DNA of 64,000 bases. Origin: Bacillota bacterium. Lineage in GTDB: Bacteria; Bacillota; Clostridia; Christensenellales; UMGS416. Location: NCBI GenBank assembly GCA_023435705.1, contig JAEYRH010000016.1, positions 759,980-823,979 on the forward strand, given 5' to 3'. Made by a program: the position numbers and the translations under genes. This document shows positions 57,889 to 64,000 of this stretch, piece by piece. The first letter of the stretch is position 1. Each line of letters starts with the position of its first letter. The notes beneath the pieces are model-generated. The model saw nothing but the letters and a program-made list of their open reading frames with translations, was not told where the DNA came from and did no database searches.

Positions 57889-59478
57889 TTATGCTGCTGG
57901 TGTTTGCTCCACGGGTGGGGCGGTCGGCGTATCGGGCGTGGGGGTTGGGGCTTGCGTTGGTTTCGGCGTGGCAGCCGGAGTGTTTGGCGCGGTGGTGGAT
58001 GAAGGCGATGGCGATGGAGATTCCGAGGGCAGCCCGGTGGGCTTGGGGTCGTTGGGGTTATAGAGGACCACTGTGCCATATGCCTTATAAGTAATGGAAT
58101 CCAGCTTTTCGCGCTTATATTCCACACCGTCTTTTTTATACAGCTTGTAGACAGACAAAACAACGCCATCGCGGGGATTAATTACCTTTGTCTCGCCGGG
58201 GAGCACTGCGTTGCTGTCTTCGTATCGGACCGTGTCCAGCTTGGGCAGCACCTTGTCCACCACTGTGGCCAGTTCAATTGTCTCTCCCGCCGCAAATGGC
58301 TTGCCGTAGACCTCCGCCGTAACCTTCCAGGGCGATTGTTGGTCCACCGTGACCACAAGGATCACCGGCGTGTCGCCATTGTTGCGGATCACCAGGTCCT
58401 TGCTGGGATAGTCCACTGTGGCGTCCTGCCCACGAATGAGGTAGGCAGATGGAATCGAGTGGTTAACCCGCTTCACAATCTCCAGGTTGGCCCGGGCTGC
58501 CGCGTTGAACAGCGTGCCAGACACCTGGCACACGCCACCAGCCAGCCCGTTGTCTTCCACACCGGCGCTCAGCACATGGGCTACCAGATAGCCCTTGGCA
58601 GCAGTGCGCTCACCAGTGGCTTCGTTGAAGGAGAATTCCTCGCCGGGCAGGATCAGGTGTTTGCTGACAGACTCAGAAGCCAATGTGATATTCTTCAGCC
58701 GCTCCCTTGAGTGGTCGTTCATCTTGCTCTGGTAGCTCACGATCAGCCTGCTGTTGGCTTCCAACACCGCCTTCGTCACACTGGCCGGCTCAACTTGAGG
58801 TGTCACATTGATCTTACTCCAGACGCCTGTTTCGAAGGCTTGCTGCACCTGCGCCCAGAGCGCGTCGGCATCTACCTTCTGGCCCGGGCGGTCGTCGCTG
58901 AAGGTGAATCGCTGCCCGTCTGGTTTTGAGGGATCGAATGAAAAAACCATTGCGTCAACCGGTGCGACATACGCTGTTTCGGCAAAAAACCGCACTTCCT
59001 GCTCAATGGCAGAAGGGTCGCACGCCATCGTGGTGTTGTATTTCCCAGCGCCGCCCTTCATCGCCTGGCCAAGCACCTCATCTGTGTTGTAGGATACAGG
59101 CACATGCTCTGCGGTAAACTCCACCTGATAGGTTTCACGGGCCAACGTAACAGACACCGCTGCCGTGCGCGCCTTTTGAGCCTCTTCCACCTTGGCCTTC
59201 GCCTCGTCCCAGGATAACCCGCTTACATCGGCGCCATCCACCGTGACATCCCTGGAAAACCTGCCCTCATGCGAAACCGAAGGATCTCCAGAGGCATTGC
59301 CGCCGCCGGAAGGTTCACCGGAAAAGGCGCCAGCCAGCGCAGCAATGCCAACCCCCAAGCCTACGATCACAACTGTCGCCAGCGCGACAGCCAGCGGCGT
59401 CAGGCGGAAACGGGCTCTCCTGCGCGAGGTAATGCGCATTGGTTGATATCCATATCCGGATCTTTTGCTGGTTCGCAT
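57889..59478 (-). CDS. VanW family cell-wall protein
   Basis: A 529-residue protein anchored by one N-terminal helix (~residues 28-50) after an Arg-rich start. Residues ~65-235 resemble a peptidoglycan-binding (PG_binding_4-like) domain, ~245-385 the VanW domain (FSFNEATGERTAAKGYL, GLAGGVCQVSGTLFNAA) and ~385-480 a G5-like beta region. The last ~45 residues are Pro/Thr/Ser-rich linker-like sequence. It is extracellular. VanW domains occur in vancomycin clusters but have no proven activity. No van genes are nearby. Confidence 0.85.
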   Translation of the reverse strand: MRTSKRSGYGYQPMRITSRRRARFRLTPLAVALATVVIVGLGVGIAALAGAFSGEPSGGGNASGDPSVSHEGRFSRDVTVDGADVSGLSWDEAKAKVEEAQKARTAAVSVTLARETYQVEFTAEHVPVSYNTDEVLGQAMKGGAGKYNTTMACDPSAIEQEVRFFAETAYVAPVDAMVFSFDPSKPDGQRFTFSDDRPGQKVDADALWAQVQQAFETGVWSKINVTPQVEPASVTKAVLEANSRLIVSYQSKMNDHSRERLKNITLASESVSKHLILPGEEFSFNEATGERTAAKGYLVAHVLSAGVEDNGLAGGVCQVSGTLFNAAARANLEIVKRVNHSIPSAYLIRGQDATVDYPSKDLVIRNNGDTPVILVVTVDQQSPWKVTAEVYGKPFAAGETIELATVVDKVLPKLDTVRYEDSNAVLPGETKVINPRDGVVLSVYKLYKKDGVEYKREKLDSITYKAYGTVVLYNPNDPKPTGLPSESPSPSPSSTTAPNTPAATPKPTQAPTPTPDTPTAPPVEQTPAA

Positions 59479-59536
59479 GCAAATCCTCCTGGCCGAACAG
59501 CTGGCCGGCCGACGTGTGATTAAAATGGCAGCGTGA

Positions 59537-60916
59537 TCAAGGCACTTTTACACCAAGCGCCTCCATCATCGCAGACCCGAAGTCAATGTTCTTCTGCTTC
59601 GCAGCAGACTTCATCATCGCGTCATAGGCATCCACGCGGGCCATCACGCCTTTTCCGATCAACAAAGCGCTCACAGGGATTGCAACCAGCAGCGCGATTG
59701 CCGCGATGGTGCGCACCAAGCCATAACCGTCTGTGGAACGGGCAGCGTGCTTCCCAGCCGCTTGTTTCCGTGCCAATGCGGTCAGCAGCCAGCCCAGCCC
59801 CACAAACACCAGGCATTGAATCAACAGGAAGACGGTAACACCACCTGCATAGGCAAGCGCCCAGTTGAGAAGTATCTGCGCAAAAGATGAAGATCCGGAT
59901 GAGGCCATCGTGGAGAATGCAGCCGTGATTTGCGGCCTCAACAGCAGTGTGGCAGCCGGGAAAACCAAGCCCATCACGCCTGAGACAATCATCGGAACGC
60001 CAAGCCAACGCAGGACCTCCCGCTTCTGCCATGCGATGGCTGCAATGGCACCGGCCAGCAGCAGGAATGTCAAAGCCGAGAGCAAAAAGATGCTGCCGCG
60101 CAAGCCTCCAAACAGCGATGAAAATCCAGTTACCGGATTGTCTTTGCTGCCATAGGCACTGGTAAACAACACGTTCAGGTTGAGTTTGTCCTGCATGCCG
60201 GCGCCGCCAAGCATGTCGGCAGCCACAACTTTCACGGCATATCTCAACAGTTCTTCGGAAGTGGAGCCGTCCTTGCTGCGCGTTCCAATCTTCAGGCAGA
60301 TTTTCTCAGCTGCTTCGTCAGACATTGACATGCCCATCAGCTGCCCCATCTGCTTGAATTTGCTCACAGCAGCACCGTTAACCTTTCCATCACGCACAAA
60401 CCCACCGCTGGAGAGCTCAATCTGGCTTATCATTGCCATGAAATCCTTCGCAGTCACAGAGCCGCTTGCCATAAACTGATCCACATAGGAACTCGTCATG
60501 GCATCCTTAACCGGGGAGATGTCCACCGATGGGAGCTTGCTGGCACTGCCTGTGAAATAGGAAAACAATCCCTTGACCAGGCTTGGGGCTTCTTTGGTAA
60601 GCCACTCTTTGTCAATGGCCCGCTTCATCGAATCCTCGAAATCACTGACCCGCTGCTTCAATTCCCTGGATGCCTTGCCGGATCTCAGCGCTTTGCGTTC
60701 TTTGTCGCTCAACGGCATAAACACTTCAGCGCTGCCAGTGAGCTCATCGGCAATCTGCCGCAATTCTGCGCTTTTCATACTGCTGTCAAACATCAAGCTG
60801 AAATAGCCCGATGAAAACACTGTGCAGTTTAACACCAGGTTCAATTGCAGAAACAATGCTGAAAGCACAAATGCAATTGACAGCACAATCAGCAGAAGAG
60901 ACTTCAAAGCTTTCAA
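59537..60916 (-). CDS. Multi-helix membrane protein, unknown function
   Basis: A 459-residue protein that I do not recognise. One N-terminal helix (~3-30) is followed by a ~260-residue outside domain, mostly charged and helical, then four membrane helices (~270-290, 305-325, 345-370, 400-420). The TTG at 60916 is favoured because GAGGT lies 8 bp upstream. It ends 58 bp before the VanW gene, and the two may form an operon. Confidence 0.65.
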   Translation of the reverse strand: MKALKSLLLIVLSIAFVLSALFLQLNLVLNCTVFSSGYFSLMFDSSMKSAELRQIADELTGSAEVFMPLSDKERKALRSGKASRELKQRVSDFEDSMKRAIDKEWLTKEAPSLVKGLFSYFTGSASKLPSVDISPVKDAMTSSYVDQFMASGSVTAKDFMAMISQIELSSGGFVRDGKVNGAAVSKFKQMGQLMGMSMSDEAAEKICLKIGTRSKDGSTSEELLRYAVKVVAADMLGGAGMQDKLNLNVLFTSAYGSKDNPVTGFSSLFGGLRGSIFLLSALTFLLLAGAIAAIAWQKREVLRWLGVPMIVSGVMGLVFPAATLLLRPQITAAFSTMASSGSSSFAQILLNWALAYAGGVTVFLLIQCLVFVGLGWLLTALARKQAAGKHAARSTDGYGLVRTIAAIALLVAIPVSALLIGKGVMARVDAYDAMMKSAAKQKNIDFGSAMMEALGVKVP

Positions 60917-61014
60917 AATGACGATACCTCTATTCCTTGATGATGGCACATACCGCCACAACTATTGTAAACCATATCAAGGCCGTTGACAAATCGCGGC
61001 TTGCAGGGAAGCAG

Positions 61015-61800
61015 TCACAGGCCAAAGAGCCGCTCGGCATTGCCGTGCAGGATCTTCTCACGCACGCTGTCAGTCAGGCCCAGCCGCTCGATCAAGTCCA
61101 GTTCAGCTTGGGGGTCCCACATCGGGTAATCGGTGCCAAAGAGCACATGATCGGCGCCATAAAGCTCTATGAGGCCAAGCGCCTGGTCCGACGTCATTTC
61201 ATACAGCGAGCTGGAAGTATCCACCAGCACGCCGCTTCCTTTCAGGATCCTGGCTGATTCCTCCCACTCGGACCAACCGCCAAGGTGGGCGCAAACCATC
61301 GTCAGTTTCGGGAAACGCTCCAGCACCCGGGCGATCCTCTGCGCTTTGGAATATTCATACCGGTGATCACCAGCGTGCACCAGGATCGGCAGCCTGCCCT
61401 CAATGGCACGATAAATCCGCATCGCGCGTTCATCGTCCAGCAGAAAGCGTTGGAAATCGGAGTGGATTTTGACCCCCCGCAAGCCCATGAAGGCAGCCCG
61501 CTCAATTTCCTCCTCAATGGCCGGATGGTCAGGGTGGATCGTTGCAAACCCCGCGAGTCTATCGGGGTGCAGCCGAACCACCTCGGCAATGAAATCGTTG
61601 ATGGCGGCCACCTGCTGCGGCACGGTCGCAACAGAATGCACGAGCGACATAGTAATGCCGCATTGATCGTTCAACGCTAGCAACGTGCCCACCGTTCCAT
61701 CATACTGCATGGGGATGCCATAAAACTCACTGATGGCACCGGCAGCTCTCAAAGCAATCCGATCTGGAAAAACATGCGCGTGGAAATCAACAATCCTCAT
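61015..61800 (-). CDS. Amidohydrolase family (ACMSD/TIM-barrel) metal-dependent hydrolase
   Basis: A 261-residue TIM-barrel enzyme of the amidohydrolase_2 type. Metal-site motifs are DFHAHVFP (HxH) at residues 4-11, HAGDHRYEYS, VCAHLGGW and FGTDYPMWDP with the late Asp. These enzymes hydrolyse or decarboxylate small aromatic or carbocyclic acids; the substrate is not evident. It lies between divergent and convergent genes with no operon partner. Confidence 0.88.
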   Translation of the reverse strand: MRIVDFHAHVFPDRIALRAAGAISEFYGIPMQYDGTVGTLLALNDQCGITMSLVHSVATVPQQVAAINDFIAEVVRLHPDRLAGFATIHPDHPAIEEEIERAAFMGLRGVKIHSDFQRFLLDDERAMRIYRAIEGRLPILVHAGDHRYEYSKAQRIARVLERFPKLTMVCAHLGGWSEWEESARILKGSGVLVDTSSSLYEMTSDQALGLIELYGADHVLFGTDYPMWDPQAELDLIERLGLTDSVREKILHGNAERLFGL

Positions 61801-61976
61801 CGTATTCCTCTCATACTGGAAACCAGAAACCTATTGTAACTCATTTTTATTCTGAAACAATAATCTGCTGCCAATCACAACAAAATTTCGCCCATACGCC
61901 TAGTTGAATTATTCTTTTTATGTTAACTTTGCTGTAAAACCGTTTATATTTGTCTTGAGAAAGCGGGGGTGATAGA

Positions 61977-63935
61977 ATGGCGGCAAAGATCACAAACAAG
62001 GGTGGCATTTGGATCATGCAAACGAGATTGATTGGGATTGTCCTGATTGTTGGTTTGATTGCCACACTGCTGTGCAGCTGCACTCCGCTTGGCGCAACCC
62101 CGTCTTACCCGCCGGCAAGCATAGCCGCATCGACAGCAACTGCCAGTTCGATCACCTCAGCTGAGAGCCAGACACCGGCTGTGACAGACGCTCCACTTCC
62201 CTATCAGGACGCAAGCCTGCCCGTGGAGGCACGGGTGAAAGACCTGCTGGGGCGCATGACGCTGGACGAAAAGGCCGGCCAGATGATACAGGCAGAGCGC
62301 GGCAGCGCATCGCCCGCCGCTGTGACAAAAGCGGCGCTTGGATCGGTGCTGAGCGGCGGGGGCTCCACGCCAGGCGACGGTGGGCCGGAGGCATGGCTTG
62401 ACATGACGCAGGCCTATCAGCAAGCGGCGATGAAGTGTCGCCTGCCCATCCCGCTGCTCTATGGTGTGGATGCCGTGCATGGCCACAACAATGCGGTGGA
62501 GGCTGTCTTGTTCCCCCACAACATCGCGTTGGGCGCGGCAAACAGCCCGGAGCTCATGAAGCAGATGGGCGTGGCCGTAGCCGAAGAGATGATTGCCACC
62601 GGAATCCCATGGACATTCGCGCCCTGCCTTGCTGTGGCGCAGGATCCGCGCTGGGGCCGCACCTACGAAAGCTTCTCCAGTGACCCGGCTCTGGTGACCT
62701 CTTTGGCGCTTCCTTATGCAGATGGCTTGCTGGCAGGAGGAGCGATCCCCACCGCCAAGCATTATGTTGCCGATGGCGGAGCCATCTGGGGCACTTCGAA
62801 GGCCATAGGATACCACATCGACCAGGGCGACGCCGCCATCGATGAGCAAACACTACGGCATACACACCTTGCCCCCTATCTGGCGATGATAAAAGCCGGT
62901 GTGCCTGTTGTGATGGTTTCCTTCAGTTCATGGAACGGTGTTAAGCTTCATGAGCAAAAGTATCTGCTGACCGACGTGCTGAAAGGCGAGCTCGGTTTTC
63001 AGGGCTTTGTCATATCTGACTATAATGGCATTGAACAATTAGCTTACGGCACACTGGCCGAAAAGGTGGCCGCCGCTGTGAACGCCGGTGTGGATATGCT
63101 GATGGAAACCGGCCTGTATGCGATGGCGCTCAAGGCAATTGTAAGCGGTGTGAACAATGGCATGATCCCGCAGGCACGGGTGGACGACGCAGTTTCCCGC
63201 ATCCTGAGGGTGAAGTTTGAAATGGGTTTGTTTGAGGATCCCTTTCTGCAGAAGCGAAAAGCAGGCGGGTTTGGCACAGATGAGCACAAGGTGCTGGCGG
63301 CAGAACTTGTGGCGCGGTCGCTGGTGCTGCTGAAGAATGATGGGATTCTGCCATTCAAAGCCGGGCAGAAAGTCTTTGTGACAGGTCCGGCAGCGGACGA
63401 TCTGGGAGCGCAGTGCGGCGGCTGGTCGCTCTCATGGCAGGGCTGGACGAGTGACAACCGGAAGACGGGCGGCACGACGATCCTGGCTGGCCTGAAGCTG
63501 GCGGCAGCCAGGGCAGGTGCAGAGATCCTGACCGACTCGGCAGATCTGGAGAAGGCGGATGTTGTGCTGCTGATCATCGGAGAAAAGCCCTATGCCGAAG
63601 GCGTTGGAGACAGCCCGGACATGTCGCTGACTGGCAAGCTGGCGCTTGACGGCAACGTGCCGGCACTGGAGCTGGCAAAATCGAGCGAAAAGCCCGTCGT
63701 GGCGCTGGTCGTGGCTGGCCGCGAGATGGTCATCTCCGACGAGCTCAAGAGCTGGAATGCCGCTGTGATGGCTTGGCTGCCTGGCACCGAAGGGCAGGGT
63801 GTGGCGCCTGCTCTTTTTGGTGAAAGGGGCTTCACCGGCAAGCTTCCAATGCCATGGTACAGAACCGTGGAGGACATCGGAAAGCAGGAGGCGGAGCCGC
63901 TCTTCCCCATCGGTTACGGTTTGGAACAAAAATGA
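61977..63935 (+). CDS. Family 3 glycoside hydrolase lipoprotein (beta-glucosidase type)
   Basis: A 652-residue GH3 enzyme. A 13-residue head precedes a lipoprotein signal (QTRLIGIVLIVGLIATLLCSC, Cys at the +1 site). GH3 N-terminal barrel: PLLYGVDAVHGHN, PRWGRTYESFSSDP, PTAKHYVADGG and the nucleophile Asp in GFVISDYNGI. The C-terminal domain has SLVLLKNDGILPF and QCGGWSLSWQGW, typical of exo-beta-glucan glucohydrolases (ExoP/ExoI type). It would release glucose from beta-glucans at the cell surface. A weak promoter (TTAACT 61923, TATATT 61945) precedes GGGGGTGATAGA. Confidence 0.93.
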   Translation: MAAKITNKGGIWIMQTRLIGIVLIVGLIATLLCSCTPLGATPSYPPASIAASTATASSITSAESQTPAVTDAPLPYQDASLPVEARVKDLLGRMTLDEKAGQMIQAERGSASPAAVTKAALGSVLSGGGSTPGDGGPEAWLDMTQAYQQAAMKCRLPIPLLYGVDAVHGHNNAVEAVLFPHNIALGAANSPELMKQMGVAVAEEMIATGIPWTFAPCLAVAQDPRWGRTYESFSSDPALVTSLALPYADGLLAGGAIPTAKHYVADGGAIWGTSKAIGYHIDQGDAAIDEQTLRHTHLAPYLAMIKAGVPVVMVSFSSWNGVKLHEQKYLLTDVLKGELGFQGFVISDYNGIEQLAYGTLAEKVAAAVNAGVDMLMETGLYAMALKAIVSGVNNGMIPQARVDDAVSRILRVKFEMGLFEDPFLQKRKAGGFGTDEHKVLAAELVARSLVLLKNDGILPFKAGQKVFVTGPAADDLGAQCGGWSLSWQGWTSDNRKTGGTTILAGLKLAAARAGAEILTDSADLEKADVVLLIIGEKPYAEGVGDSPDMSLTGKLALDGNVPALELAKSSEKPVVALVVAGREMVISDELKSWNAAVMAWLPGTEGQGVAPALFGERGFTGKLPMPWYRTVEDIGKQEAEPLFPIGYGLEQK

Positions 63936-63938
63936 AAA

Positions 63939-63962
63939 GCGGCGGGGATTTGTGCCCGCCGC
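63939..63962. terminator. Hairpin after the GH3 gene
   Basis: Perfect 8-bp stem GCGGCGGG / CCCGCCGC with an 8-nt loop. It lacks a T-run on the plus strand but has TTTTC on minus. Confidence 0.5.
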
Positions 63963-64000
63963 CACATTATTGATGGCCCGGGTTACAGATCCCATTCGAG

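Noticed and set aside
1..64000. tRNA, rRNA, insertion sequences or prophage
   Set aside because: No cloverleaf, rRNA segment, transposase or phage protein was recognised on either strand, though no covariance search could be run.

Overview
The window looks like chromosomal DNA of an anaerobic, Gram-positive Bacillota (class Clostridia is the best guess) with GC content of about 55% judged by eye. The evidence is an Agr-type peptide quorum-sensing locus, AGGAGG-type ribosome binding sites with frequent TTG/GTG starts, VanW, PadR, TM2 and HtrA-type genes, a FliK/FlhB-C pair of the Bacillus YlqG/YlqH type, butyrate kinase, a corrinoid protein, and one sequence that fits a forespore (sigma-F type) promoter. 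No rRNA, tRNA, CRISPR array, transposase or phage gene was seen. Almost all of the DNA is ordinary, densely packed chromosome.

Layout. 1-5.3 kb: nitroreductase, metallophosphoesterase, a DEDDh exonuclease behind a signal-less BMP/PnrA-domain protein, then a striking protein made of eighteen 13-residue repeats with a Met/His-rich tail. 5.4-13.4 kb: DUF1295 membrane enzyme, a hypA-hypB-ferredoxin operon whose HypA lacks its zinc finger, a UspA protein, lipoate ligase, a 42-residue Gln-rich protein behind a forespore-like promoter, a marR-GNAT-TauE operon and a LysM protein. 13.5-17.7 kb: MacA/MacB-type ABC efflux operon and a cupin. 17.8-26.1 kb: surface-glycan operon on the minus strand (PglF/CapD-like dehydratase, initiating sugar transferase, WbuB-like transferase, CapE-CapF-CapG for UDP-N-acetyl-L-fucosamine, GT2-GtrA fusion). 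26.2-34.5 kb: a complete aromatic amino-acid operon (aroF-tyrA-aroB-aroA-aroC-pheA-aroE-aroK-aroQ). 34.6-38.4 kb: a MarR-GNAT fusion with a clear palindromic operator, the FliK/FlhB-C pair and a 57-residue membrane protein. 38.5-42.9 kb: a Gfo/Idh/MocA dehydrogenase and an agr locus in unusual order (agrB, agrA, agrC, then a separately transcribed agrD found here as an unlisted 40-codon gene). 43-46.8 kb: ilvN-butyrate kinase operon divergent from a PocR-AraC regulator, followed by an orphan corrinoid protein. 46.8-50.6 kb: HtrA protease beside a CssRS-like two-component system. 50.7-64 kb: TPR protein, XRE-cupin regulator with acyl-CoA synthetase, PadR with a FtsW-like membrane protein, hemolysin III, two TM2 proteins, VanW, an unrecognised membrane protein, an amidohydrolase and a GH3 lipoprotein glycosidase.

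Functional picture. The glycan operon makes UDP-FucNAc and starts a lipid-linked glycan but has no flippase or polymerase within the window. The aromatic operon covers every step from DAHP to prephenate/arogenate-level precursors in nine tightly overlapping genes. The agr locus has all four parts needed for peptide signalling, but a hairpin separates agrD from agrC and its upstream region has a palindrome and a poorly spaced promoter, which suggests activator control. The most novel-looking items are the 13-residue repeat protein, the rearranged agr locus, the zinc-finger-less HypA and the intracellular BMP-domain protein.
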